From Epsilonproteobacteria bacterium tcs-49 (GTDB lineage: Bacteria > Campylobacterota > Campylobacteria > Campylobacterales > Sulfurovaceae): DNA of 64,000 nt. The stretch is taken from the NCBI GenBank assembly GCA_002049495.1, contig LLYS01000001.1:62001-126000 (forward strand), given 5' to 3'. Within the stretch, counting starts at the first letter, position 1; every line of letters starts with the position of its first letter. The notes below the pieces were generated by a model that saw only the letters and a program-made list of their open reading frames with translations, had not been told where the DNA came from and made no database searches. The position numbers were made by a program, and so were the translations under genes. This document shows, piece by piece, positions 42,237 through 50,548 of the stretch.

Positions 42237-43529
42237 TTATTTCGTTTCATGTTCGCACTTGTAGCGATCGGGGGCACTGTCGATATCTTTGATGCTGAAA
42301 AACGATTGCAGCGATTCGATCATCGTATCGGTTTTGCTCTCCTCGCTGTGGTTGCGCAAAAATTTCGTGGGGTTATGCAAAAAGCGGTTCATTGCGTTTT
42401 GCATCGCTTTTTCCATGTTGGCTTCATACTCTTTGGGCAAAAACCCCTTTTCCAGGCAGCGTTGCAGCTCCTTTTGTATCGCTTCATCAGCCTGCAGGCG
42501 GATCTGCTTGATCAAAGGCTCCACCGAGAGTTCCTCAAGCCATTTGAAAAACGCCACCGTATAGCGCCCGACGATCTTGAACGCTTCCTTGGCGTAGCGC
42601 TGGCGCTGGGTGATATTTTGCGCCACGATCTCTTTGAGATCGTCCACCTTGTACACATCCACCCCGTTTACGTCGATCTCGTCGATATCGCCGGGAACGG
42701 CGATATCAAACCAGTAGCGTCTGAAATTTTGCTCTTCTACCATCTCCCGGGTAACCACCGGGTCGGGGGAGCTGGTGGCACTAAAGAGCAGTTCGCAGCG
42801 ATTGAGCTGGGCCTGCAATTCATAGGAGCGGCAGGGGGTCAGATCGCACTCAAACCCCTTGACATACTCTTTGGCTTTATTGTAATCGCGGCTGATCAAC
42901 CTCATCTTCACCCCGTGTTTCGCCAGGTTGCGAATAGCGTGGGTACTCATCTCCCCCGCTCCCAAAATAAGCGCGGTTTTGCCCTCGAGGCTCCCGGCTT
43001 TCTGCGCGGCCATATCCACGGCAACGCTGGAGATGGAAACCTTGTTCTCCGAGATACTTGTAGAGGTACGCACCTCCGCGGCACATTTAAACGCATAGTG
43101 CATGACACGGCTGAGTTTCTGGGCACAAAACCCCCGATCGTAGGAGAAGCGGAAAGCGTCTTTGAGCTGTCCCGTTATCTGCGACTCGCCAACGACGAGG
43201 CTGTCAAGGGAGCTGATAACGCTAAAAAGGTGGTGCACTGCCCCCTCGTCCTCAAAGATCTCCGCCCTGCCCTCAAGCTCGTAATACTCGATTCCCGAAT
43301 ACTGTGAAACCGCTTTCATGGTAAACTGCGTGGCGTCGTATACGTTGGAAACGGAGAGGATCATCTCCACGCGGTTACACGTAGAAAGCACGATCCCCTC
43401 GTTGATCGATTCATAGCAAACCAATTTTTCAAGAAGTGCCGTCTTCTTCGCGTCGCTGTCCAGAGCCAACTTCTCTCTGGTCTCGATTTCACAGCTTTTA
43501 TGCGAAAAACTAATAACTACGTAGTTCAT
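42237..43529 (-). CDS. hemA: Glutamyl-tRNA reductase HemA
   Basis: NADPH-dependent enzyme converting glutamyl-tRNA to glutamate-1-semialdehyde, the first step of heme synthesis by the C5 route. The 430-residue protein shows the catalytic cysteine in VLSTCNRVEM, the substrate segment VGESQITGQLKDAF, and the NADPH fold LILGAGEMSTHAIRNL. A C-terminal dimerisation helix follows. Hem genes here would supply the cytochromes matured by CcsBA. Confidence 0.97.
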   Translation of the reverse strand: MNYVVISFSHKSCEIETREKLALDSDAKKTALLEKLVCYESINEGIVLSTCNRVEMILSVSNVYDATQFTMKAVSQYSGIEYYELEGRAEIFEDEGAVHHLFSVISSLDSLVVGESQITGQLKDAFRFSYDRGFCAQKLSRVMHYAFKCAAEVRTSTSISENKVSISSVAVDMAAQKAGSLEGKTALILGAGEMSTHAIRNLAKHGVKMRLISRDYNKAKEYVKGFECDLTPCRSYELQAQLNRCELLFSATSSPDPVVTREMVEEQNFRRYWFDIAVPGDIDEIDVNGVDVYKVDDLKEIVAQNITQRQRYAKEAFKIVGRYTVAFFKWLEELSVEPLIKQIRLQADEAIQKELQRCLEKGFLPKEYEANMEKAMQNAMNRFLHNPTKFLRNHSEESKTDTMIESLQSFFSIKDIDSAPDRYKCEHETK

Positions 43530-43559
43530 TCAAACCTTTTCATCCTCTTTCACTTATCC

Positions 43560-44384
43560 CTACACCTTTTCGGCGTTGGTTTTGAAACTGTCCTGTTCCT
43601 GATGCTCCAGCTTGAAGTACTCGTTGAGCTTCTCCCTGTTCTCTTCAAAAACCTGTTCGAACTTATCCTTCGATACCACCGACCCGTTTTCGAAGGTATC
43701 GAGCAGGATGTTGGTATTGCCGATGACGGTCAGATACTCCCGGCCGCCAAACTCCAGCAGGACCAGTTTGTTCTTCGTATCGATCACCTTTTGGAACTTG
43801 ACTTTGAAATTGGGCTGTTTCACCCCCTTGCCGCCTTGGGGCATAAGCCAGTTGTCACCGCCGCCGGAGGAGACTTTGCGCTTGATGATAAAAAGGATCA
43901 AAGCGATCGCCAGCAGTACGGCGACCGTCACGATATAGCTCGTAGAGATCTGCAGCTCCTCCTTGGTCTCAAACCCCAAAACCGGCTGCTGCGTATCTTC
44001 CTGGGGCGCAGCGGTTGCGCTTTGTTCCCGCACTACCCGCAAACGCAAGCCGTATCCGTCGCTGGTTTTTGCCGCAACGATATCGGTTTTGCCCTTGGTA
44101 TAAAAGTATACTTTCAGCACATCCAGTTTGGAGCGGTTGATCTGTATCTTTTCCACGAAGGGGTGGCTCATCTCCTTGGTATAGCCTTTTTCCGCCACCG
44201 CGTCGGTGAGCGTAATCAGCGTTCGGTTTTCATTGACGTCCTGGGAAATTTTCCCCTCGAACGTCGAATCGAAAGAGAGCATCAGGTCCACGCGGTTTTC
44301 CCGCTCATAGACGTTTTGGTTCAGCAGTGTGGCCGCTAAAGCCCCGGTGGCAAAAAGTGCCGTCAGTATCATCGCCCGTATCAT
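43560..44384 (-). CDS. fliO: FliO-like flagellar export membrane protein
   Basis: A 274-residue protein with signal peptide (MILTALFATGALA), a periplasmic region of about 130 residues, one membrane helix (ISTSYIVTVAVLLAIALILFII) and a cytoplasmic region typical of FliO (KVIDTKNKLVLLEFGGREYLTVIGNTNILLD). FliO helps assemble the FliP gate. The ATG overlaps the fliN stop by four bases, the same order as fliN and its FliO-like neighbour in Campylobacter. The long periplasmic part is larger than in E. coli FliO. Confidence 0.78.
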   Translation of the reverse strand: MIRAMILTALFATGALAATLLNQNVYERENRVDLMLSFDSTFEGKISQDVNENRTLITLTDAVAEKGYTKEMSHPFVEKIQINRSKLDVLKVYFYTKGKTDIVAAKTSDGYGLRLRVVREQSATAAPQEDTQQPVLGFETKEELQISTSYIVTVAVLLAIALILFIIKRKVSSGGGDNWLMPQGGKGVKQPNFKVKFQKVIDTKNKLVLLEFGGREYLTVIGNTNILLDTFENGSVVSKDKFEQVFEENREKLNEYFKLEHQEQDSFKTNAEKV

Positions 44385-44746
44385 AGGTGCTCTTTTGCCA
44401 GGTAGTACAGTGCCGCGTTGGAATCAAGCACTTCATTGATACGGATCGCAAGGTTTTTTTCATACACCATCACTTCCCCTTTGCCGACGATTCTGCCGTT
44501 GACGTACACTTCCACGCTTTCCCCCGCGGGTTTATCCAGATCGATCACCGATCCCTTTTCCAGGTGCAGAATTTCCCGGATCGTCATAGTCGTTTCCCCA
44601 AGCATCGAATCAAGCTCGATATCCATATCGTGCAAACCGTTGTATTCCAGCCATTCAAAATCCGACTCATGCACCTGAAGCCCCTCGAAAGCTTCTTCGG
44701 GAAGCTGCTCCTGCTGGGTCTGTTCCGTATTGTTTTCATCCGCCAT
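44381..44746 (-). CDS. fliN: Flagellar switch protein FliN
   Basis: A 121-residue protein with an acidic, Gln-rich N-terminus and a C-terminal SpoA domain (DIELDSMLGETTMTIREIL, LEKGSVIDLDKPAGESVEVYVNG, GKGEVMVYEKNLAIRI). FliN forms the C-ring of the motor and binds CheY-P. The gene follows cheX by one base and overlaps fliO. Confidence 0.95.
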   Translation of the reverse strand: MADENNTEQTQQEQLPEEAFEGLQVHESDFEWLEYNGLHDMDIELDSMLGETTMTIREILHLEKGSVIDLDKPAGESVEVYVNGRIVGKGEVMVYEKNLAIRINEVLDSNAALYYLAKEHL

Positions 44747-44747
44747 G

Positions 44748-45149
44748 TTACAAACCTATCACTAAGGTGCCCATATCGCTGCGAAAACACAGGCTCCCCG
44801 CAGCTTTTTCGTCGCTGCTTAGAAATTTGGGCGTGGCGATCACGAAATCATACCCGTCATCGGAAGCGATCACCTTGGAGTGGCCGATGATAAGATTGGC
44901 CAACTCGTTGTTCAAATCCACGACCGTCTCCTCGTCGGGATTCTCTTCAAACAGCAACACCTCCGCTATGTTCTTCAGCAGCTCCTTTTCACTGTAGATG
45001 GTGACCGTTCTGTTTTGTCTGCCCATAGTCACCTCGATACTGCTGGCATAGTACCCCGTATCGTTCTGCGCGCTGTCGATTTTCTCGATGGCGATGTCAA
45101 ACTGCTTTTTAAAAGTATCGTATACCGCTTCCGTGATATAGTTTTCCAT
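44748..45149 (-). CDS. cheX: CheX-type CheY-P phosphatase
   Basis: A 133-residue protein of the CheC/CheX/FliY family. The phosphatase signature D-x3-E-x2-N is present as DLNNELANLIIG (about residues 84-95). It dephosphorylates CheY-P in relatives. The ATG at 45149 has AGGTGG six bases upstream; a start at 45167 would lie upstream of that site. It heads the operon cheX-fliN-fliO-hemA-proS, so it is probably the phosphatase of the flagellar pathway. Confidence 0.9.
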   Translation of the reverse strand: MENYITEAVYDTFKKQFDIAIEKIDSAQNDTGYYASSIEVTMGRQNRTVTIYSEKELLKNIAEVLLFEENPDEETVVDLNNELANLIIGHSKVIASDDGYDFVIATPKFLSSDEKAAGSLCFRSDMGTLVIGL

Positions 45150-45178
45150 TATGGACCACCTTAGCATTAATCTCGGTA

Positions 45179-45206
45179 ATTATAATTAAATTTAATTTAA
45201 TACCAA
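45179..45206 (-). promoter_or_regulatory. Candidate promoter of the cheX-fliN-hemA operon
   Basis: On the minus strand TTGGTA (-35) and TATAAT (-10) are separated by 16 bases, with the -10 about 30 bases before the cheX ATG. The spacer is very AT-rich. The plus-strand gene at 45291 is divergent. Confidence 0.5.
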
Positions 45207-45257
45207 ATTAAGGCGATCACCACAGTGACGGTTTCCAAACTGAAATCCCCTTTTCGA

Positions 45258-45263
45258 TATAAT
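45258..45263 (+). promoter_or_regulatory. Candidate -10 element for the TauE-family gene
   Basis: TATAAT on the plus strand inside the upstream part of the open frame. It implies a transcript start near 45270, after the GTG at 45225, and supports the internal start at 45291. Confidence 0.4.
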
Positions 45264-45290
45264 TGCGGAAAAAAAGGCTCAAAGATTATA

Positions 45291-46013
45291 GTGCTTATTC
45301 CCCTCGGCATCTTTATCGGTACGGTTTCGGGTTTCTTCGGGGTCGGAGGCGGTTTTGTGCTGGTGCCCTTTTTACTGCTGCTGGGCTTTGACATGAAAAC
45401 GGCGGTGGGTATCTCGGTGATGCAGATGGTTTTTAGCTCCATCTTCGGCTCCTACCTCAACTACAAAAAAAAGACCCTGCAGATGGGAAGCGCCATGATG
45501 GTCGGCTTTGGCGGCGCTACCGGGGCGCTGCTAAGCGGCAGCATCGTTAGTATGCTCTCAGTCTTTACGCTCAAGCTCCTCTTTCTTGGGCTGGTGGGGC
45601 TGGCGATCGCGCAGATGCTGCGGCCGACGCAAAACAAGCAGGAGCGGGAAGTTCACTGGGCCTGGCTCTATCTGACCGGGCTGTTTACGGGCGCGCTTGC
45701 CATCTCATTGGGCGTGGGCGGGTCGGTGCTGATCGTTCCGATACTTGTAGGCTTTATGCACTATCCGGTAAAAAAGGCGGTCAGCGCGGGGCTGTTTTTC
45801 GTGGTTTTTTCCTCAATCTCGGGTTTTGTCAGCCTCATCCTGCACGGGCACATCGACCACCAAAGCGGTTTGATCATCGGCCTGTCGTCACTAGTTGGGG
45901 TCACTTTCGGGATCTGGCTCAAAGACAGGGTCAGTGATAAACATCATAAAAGATATATTTTGCTACTCTATACGATTATTTTTCTATATATGATAAAGGT
46001 TACCTTTGAATAA
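45291..46013 (+). CDS. TauE/SafE-family membrane permease
   Basis: The 240-residue product has seven to eight hydrophobic segments and two copies of the family motif: GIFIGTVSGFFGVGGGFVLVP at the start and TGALAISLGVGGSVLIVPIL in the middle. Members export sulfite, sulfoacetate or related anions. The open frame reaches back to a GTG at 45225, but a TATAAT at 45258 and the usual N-terminus of the family favour a GTG at 45291; the ribosome site is poorly placed either way. It overlaps uvrA by eight bases. Confidence 0.85.
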   Translation: MLIPLGIFIGTVSGFFGVGGGFVLVPFLLLLGFDMKTAVGISVMQMVFSSIFGSYLNYKKKTLQMGSAMMVGFGGATGALLSGSIVSMLSVFTLKLLFLGLVGLAIAQMLRPTQNKQEREVHWAWLYLTGLFTGALAISLGVGGSVLIVPILVGFMHYPVKKAVSAGLFFVVFSSISGFVSLILHGHIDHQSGLIIGLSSLVGVTFGIWLKDRVSDKHHKRYILLLYTIIFLYMIKVTFE

Positions 46014-48810
46014 CAGTATTTCTATCTACGGTGCGAAAGAGAACAATTTAAAAGATATCAACCTGGACATTCCGAAAAACAAGTTGGTGGTGATCACTGG
46101 CCTTAGCGGCAGCGGTAAATCCACGCTGGCTTTTGGCACCATCTACGCGGAGGGGCAGCGGCGCTACATCGAATCGCTCTCCTCCTACGCGAGACAGTTT
46201 TTGGAAAAGGTGGGCAAACCCAAAGTCGAAAAGATCGAGGGCCTAACCCCCGCCATCGCCATCGATCAAAAAACCACTTCCAAAAACCCCAGAAGTACGG
46301 TGGGCACCATCACCGAGATCTACGACTACTTCCGGCTGCTTTATGCCCGGGTGGGCAAGCAGCACTGCCACAAGTGCGGCAAACCGATCTCGTCCATGAG
46401 TGCCGCCGATATCGTCGAAGAGGTCAAAAAGCTGCCCCTTGGCTGTAAAACGGTGATCATGGCGCCTTTGGTCAACGAAAAAAAGGGAAGCTACGTCGAT
46501 CTGATCGAAAAGCTGCGCGCCAAAGGCTACGTGCGGGCGATGATCGACGGGGTGATGGTGCGCCTTGACGAGGATATCGAACTGTCAAAAACCAAAAAGC
46601 ACACCATCAAAGCGGTCATCGACCGGGTCGTCATCAAAGAAAACAACCGCGACCGTCTCGCCCAGGACATCGAAAAGGCGCTGGGGCTCAGCTTTGGAGA
46701 GGTGGAGATCGAAGTACTCAACTACGAAGAGATGGGACTGGAGTCGAAAATCATCCACTACAGCGAACACTTCGCCTGCTTTGATTGCAAAATCAGTTTC
46801 GAACCTTTAGAACCCCTAAGCTTTTCTTTCAACTCGCCAAAAGGCGCCTGTCCGCAGTGCGACGGGCTGGGACACAAATACAGCCTGGACCTTGGCACCA
46901 TCATCGATGAGCACCTGCCTTTAAAAGAGGGGGCGATCAAGCTACTCTACGGCTTTAACAAAAGCTACTATTTCAAATACCTCACCGCCTTTTGCGAAGC
47001 GGCGGGGATCGATATGAGCGTACCCTATGAGCAGCTGCCCGAACACCAGAAAAAGGCGCTGCTGTACGGCTCGACCGAGGATGCGAGCTTTACGTGGAAG
47101 CGCCACCGCATCAAAAAACCCTGGAGCGGCGTGGTCAAAATCGCTTACGATATGCTCAAAGATGAGAAGGATCTGGGGGATTATATGCGCGAAAAGGTGT
47201 GTGACAAGTGCGGCGGTTTCCGCCTCAATGAGCAATCCCTCGCCGTCCGCGTGGCGGATAAAACCATCGCCGAGGTGATCAGAGAACCCATCGAAAAAAG
47301 CAACGCTTTCTTTGCCGATGAGGACAACTTCGCCTATTTCAACGATGAGCAGCGCATGATCGCCAAATCGATCCTCAAAGAGATCCGGGAACGGCTCTTT
47401 TTCCTCTACGACGTGGGGCTGGGCTACCTCAGCCTCGATCGCGACGCGCGCACCATCAGCGGGGGCGAAGCGCAGCGGATACGCATCTCCAGCCAGATCG
47501 GCAGCGGCTTGACCGGTGTGATCTACGTGCTGGATGAGCCCAGTATCGGCTTGCACGAGCGCGACACCCAGCGGCTCATACGTACCCTCAAATCCCTGCG
47601 CGACAAAGGCAACACCGTCATCGTCGTCGAACACGACAAGGAAACGATCATGGAAGCGGACTACATCGTCGACGTGGGACCGCGCGCCGGGAAATTCGGC
47701 GGAGAGATCGTCTTTGCGGGGACCAACAAGCAGCTGCTTCGCAAAAACACCCTCACCGCGCGCTACCTCAACGGCAAGGAGAAAATCGAGTACTTCTACC
47801 GCCGCAAGCAAAGCGATTGGATCGAGATCAAAAACGTCAACGTCAACAATATCCAAAACCTCGATGTCAAGATGCCTTTGGGCAACTTCGTCTGCATCAC
47901 CGGCGTCAGCGGCAGCGGGAAGAGTTCGCTGATTTTGCAAACCCTGCTGCCCACGGCCAAGGAGCTGCTCAACCGCGCCAAAAAGGTACAAAAGATCGAG
48001 GGCGTGGAGATCACGGGGCTGGAGAAACTGGATAAGGTGATCTATCTGGATCAAAGCCCTATCGGACGGACGCCGCGCAGCAACCCCGCAACCTACACGG
48101 GAGTGATGGATGAAGTGCGCAAACTCTTTGTCGAAACCAAAGAGGCCAAGATCAGAGGCTACAAACCCGGCCGCTTCAGCTTCAACGTCAAAGGCGGCAG
48201 ATGCGAAAAGTGCCAGGGTGAAGGGGAGCTCAAGATCGAGATGCACTTTCTGCCCGACGTGATGGTCAAATGCGACGCCTGCGACGGCACGCGCTACAAC
48301 CCCCAAACCCTGGAGATCGAGTACAAAGGCAAAAATATCGCGCAGGTGCTGGATATGAGCGTGGATGAGGCGCTGGAATTTTTCAAAGCGATCCCCAAGA
48401 TCGCGGCGAAGCTGCACACCCTGCACGACGTGGGGCTTGGCTACATCACCCTGGGGCAAAACGCCACCACGCTCAGCGGCGGGGAAGCGCAGCGGATCAA
48501 ACTGAGTAAAGAACTCAGTAAAAAAGATACGGGCCATACCCTTTATATCCTGGATGAACCCACCACGGGGCTGCACTTTGACGATGTGAACAAACTCACC
48601 AAAGTGCTGCACCACCTGTGCGAACACGGCAACTCCATCTTCGTCATCGAACACAACCTCGATATGATCAAAAACGCCGACTATATCGTCGACGTAGGTC
48701 CCGAGGGCGGCTCAAAAGGCGGGCAGATCACCGCGCAGGGAACGCCTGAAGAGGTGATGCTCACCGATACCCATACGGGCAGATACCTCAAAAAAGAGTT
48801 GGAAGAGTAG
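46006..48810 (+). CDS. uvrA: Excinuclease ABC subunit A (UvrA)
   Basis: DNA damage recognition subunit of nucleotide excision repair. The 934-residue protein has two ABC modules: Walker A GLSGSGKSTLAFGTI and GVSGSGKSSLILQTL, signature TISGGEAQRIR and TLSGGEAQRIK, and Walker B VLDEPSIGLH and ILDEPTTGLH. Zinc fingers appear as CHKC and FACFDC-x-QCDG in the first half and CEKC-x-CDAC in the second. The start is TTG after AAGGT, inside the end of the permease gene. Confidence 0.98.
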   Translation: MNNSISIYGAKENNLKDINLDIPKNKLVVITGLSGSGKSTLAFGTIYAEGQRRYIESLSSYARQFLEKVGKPKVEKIEGLTPAIAIDQKTTSKNPRSTVGTITEIYDYFRLLYARVGKQHCHKCGKPISSMSAADIVEEVKKLPLGCKTVIMAPLVNEKKGSYVDLIEKLRAKGYVRAMIDGVMVRLDEDIELSKTKKHTIKAVIDRVVIKENNRDRLAQDIEKALGLSFGEVEIEVLNYEEMGLESKIIHYSEHFACFDCKISFEPLEPLSFSFNSPKGACPQCDGLGHKYSLDLGTIIDEHLPLKEGAIKLLYGFNKSYYFKYLTAFCEAAGIDMSVPYEQLPEHQKKALLYGSTEDASFTWKRHRIKKPWSGVVKIAYDMLKDEKDLGDYMREKVCDKCGGFRLNEQSLAVRVADKTIAEVIREPIEKSNAFFADEDNFAYFNDEQRMIAKSILKEIRERLFFLYDVGLGYLSLDRDARTISGGEAQRIRISSQIGSGLTGVIYVLDEPSIGLHERDTQRLIRTLKSLRDKGNTVIVVEHDKETIMEADYIVDVGPRAGKFGGEIVFAGTNKQLLRKNTLTARYLNGKEKIEYFYRRKQSDWIEIKNVNVNNIQNLDVKMPLGNFVCITGVSGSGKSSLILQTLLPTAKELLNRAKKVQKIEGVEITGLEKLDKVIYLDQSPIGRTPRSNPATYTGVMDEVRKLFVETKEAKIRGYKPGRFSFNVKGGRCEKCQGEGELKIEMHFLPDVMVKCDACDGTRYNPQTLEIEYKGKNIAQVLDMSVDEALEFFKAIPKIAAKLHTLHDVGLGYITLGQNATTLSGGEAQRIKLSKELSKKDTGHTLYILDEPTTGLHFDDVNKLTKVLHHLCEHGNSIFVIEHNLDMIKNADYIVDVGPEGGSKGGQITAQGTPEEVMLTDTHTGRYLKKELEE

Positions 48811-48812
48811 CC

Positions 48813-49523
48813 ATGTTCCTCTACCAGCCCAGCAAGGGGTACTGCTTTAACAGCGATTCGGTTTTTCTCTATCAATTTATCAGTGCCTTCGTGCCGCTGA
48901 AAAACCGTAAACAGAAGCAGTTTCTCGACGTGGGCTGCGGCGTGGGGATCGTGGGGATGCTTTTACAAAAGGAGTTTGGCATCAAGCTCACCTCCATCGA
49001 CAAACAGGAAAGCATGATCTTCTACGCCGAGAAAAACGCGGCGGCAAACAAGCTGGATACGACGATCCTCCGGGGGGATTTTCTCACCCACGCTTTTGAA
49101 AAGCGGTTTGATTTCATCGTTTCCAATCCGCCCTTTTACCACAGCGACGTGATCCAAAGCGACGACGAGCACCTCAACACCAGCCGCTACAACCACCACC
49201 TGCCCTTAAAAGAGTTCATCGCCAAAGCGGCGAAACTGCTCAAGCATCAGGGGCGCTTTATCTTCTGCTACGACGCCAAGCAGGTGGATGAGCTGATCTT
49301 TCATCTCAAGCAAAACGGGCTGAACATCGAAGCGCTGCAGTTTGTACATCCAAAAGCGGACAAGGAAGCCAAACTGGTCTTTATCTGCGCCAGGGATTGT
49401 TCCAAATCGATGACGAAAATCTTTGCGCCCTATATCGTGTTTGACCAAAACGGGGAGTACACGCCAAAGGCTGCAGAAGCCTTCGCCAAAGCGGCGACGC
49501 ACAGCGTGAAGTGTGAACGCTAA
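48813..49523 (+). CDS. tRNA1(Val) adenine-N6 methyltransferase-like protein (TrmN6/YfiC)
   Basis: A 236-residue SAM methyltransferase with QFLDVGCGVGIVGMLL (motif I) and the N6-adenine catalytic motif SNPPFYH. The opening FLYQPSKGYCFNSDSVFL is typical of the TrmN6 family, which methylates A37 of tRNA-Val in E. coli. It starts two bases after the uvrA stop and converges on the AT-rich gene. Confidence 0.87.
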   Translation: MFLYQPSKGYCFNSDSVFLYQFISAFVPLKNRKQKQFLDVGCGVGIVGMLLQKEFGIKLTSIDKQESMIFYAEKNAAANKLDTTILRGDFLTHAFEKRFDFIVSNPPFYHSDVIQSDDEHLNTSRYNHHLPLKEFIAKAAKLLKHQGRFIFCYDAKQVDELIFHLKQNGLNIEALQFVHPKADKEAKLVFICARDCSKSMTKIFAPYIVFDQNGEYTPKAAEAFAKAATHSVKCER

Positions 49524-49530
49524 ATATAAT

Positions 49531-49899
49531 TTACTCATTATTTGTCACTTCGTTCTTAAGCTCCTCTACTCTTTTTATAATCATTTTTTTTCGATCGATC
49601 AAATCTGCCCGGTCCAGAAAGTTTGAACATACAAATAATATAAATGTTATAACAAATAATAGAAAGCCACCAATCGTTATCTCTTTTGAAGGCTCATTAA
49701 TTGAAAAAAATCCAGTCAGCACTATTATTGCTGAAGGGATCAGGATATATCCTTTGTTTTTTAAATCATCTTTTTGCTCAATTGATTTATTCACATGATC
49801 ATATTCTTTTAATAAAATTTCTTTATCGTTGATATTATATGTATCTTCACTGGAAAGATTAGATACATTGTCTCTTTTTATGCATTTTACTATACTCAT
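49531..49899 (-). CDS. AT-rich small membrane protein, unknown
   Basis: A 122-residue protein with two membrane helices (KGYILIPSAIIVLTGFF and IGGFLLFVITFILFVCSNF) and a charged C-terminal helix. The coding sequence is clearly richer in A and T, with codons such as AAT, ATT and AAA, than all neighbours. A GGAGG lies 12-14 bases before the ATG, unusually far. No family recognised; probably acquired from another source. The 76-base gap before the esterase gene is also AT-rich. Confidence 0.65.
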   Translation of the reverse strand: MSIVKCIKRDNVSNLSSEDTYNINDKEILLKEYDHVNKSIEQKDDLKNKGYILIPSAIIVLTGFFSINEPSKEITIGGFLLFVITFILFVCSNFLDRADLIDRKKMIIKRVEELKNEVTNNE

Positions 49900-49975
49900 A
49901 TTTAATATTATACCTCCGCTCTAATATTATAATCTTCAAAACTGTAAAAACTTTATCTTTTTGAGTCTTCACATT

Positions 49976-50527
49976 TTATGTTATTTTACATGAAAATTTT
50001 CGTATCTGCTCAAAATACTCTTCTATCCCAGTAAACGCGTGCCCTCCCCCGCTTGTAAGCACTTTTTTCGCTTCCGGGTATGCTTCCAACGCAACCCGAT
50101 AATCCAGGGTTTCATCATCTTTTTGCAAAAATAAAAACAGATTTTCACTTTCCGCTCTGGCTTTATAGCGTTGCAGCTGCTTAAAATGCTCCGGCGTATA
50201 CTCGTAAACGGTTTTATCGTAAAACATACTGTTTTTCCCGATATGCCTGTGCAAAATGCCGGGGTCCGTCACGGGGTTGATCGCGACCAGTTTCACCCCG
50301 TAGAGCTTTGAAAGATACTGCCCGTAGTATCCGCCAAGCGAAGAGCCCACCAGCGCTACGGGTTCATACTTCATACAGCGCTCAACGATTTGGCGCAGGG
50401 AGTCTATGGCAAGATCGGGACTGACGGGAAGCGAAGGGGCGATCAGCGAAGGGGCAAACCGCTTTCTAAAAAGCCTCGCTTTCTCCCCCTGTCCGGAGCT
50501 GCCAAAGCCGTGAATATAGATAATCAT
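49976..50527 (-). CDS. YqiA-like alpha/beta-hydrolase (esterase)
   Basis: A 183-residue UPF0227/YqiA family hydrolase: the N-terminal strand YIHGFGSSGQGEKA, nucleophile elbow GSSLGGYYGQYL (Ser83), a likely acid in LQKDDETLDY and the histidine in SGGGHAFTG. The small size and lack of signal peptide fit cytoplasmic esterases. It is divergent from the diguanylate cyclase with only 21 bases between. Confidence 0.88.
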   Translation of the reverse strand: MIIYIHGFGSSGQGEKARLFRKRFAPSLIAPSLPVSPDLAIDSLRQIVERCMKYEPVALVGSSLGGYYGQYLSKLYGVKLVAINPVTDPGILHRHIGKNSMFYDKTVYEYTPEHFKQLQRYKARAESENLFLFLQKDDETLDYRVALEAYPEAKKVLTSGGGHAFTGIEEYFEQIRKFSCKIT

Positions 50528-50548
50528 CGTTGTTTCCTTTGATCGAAC

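Noticed and set aside
45225-45290. Longer start of the TauE-family protein at GTG 45225
   Set aside because: A TATAAT lies inside this stretch and the added residues are polar and unlike the family N-terminus; the point is not fully settled.
46942-48654. Open frame of 570 codons on the minus strand opposite uvrA
   Set aside because: It lies wholly antisense to an unmistakable uvrA and has no known domain; long antisense frames are common opposite strongly biased genes.
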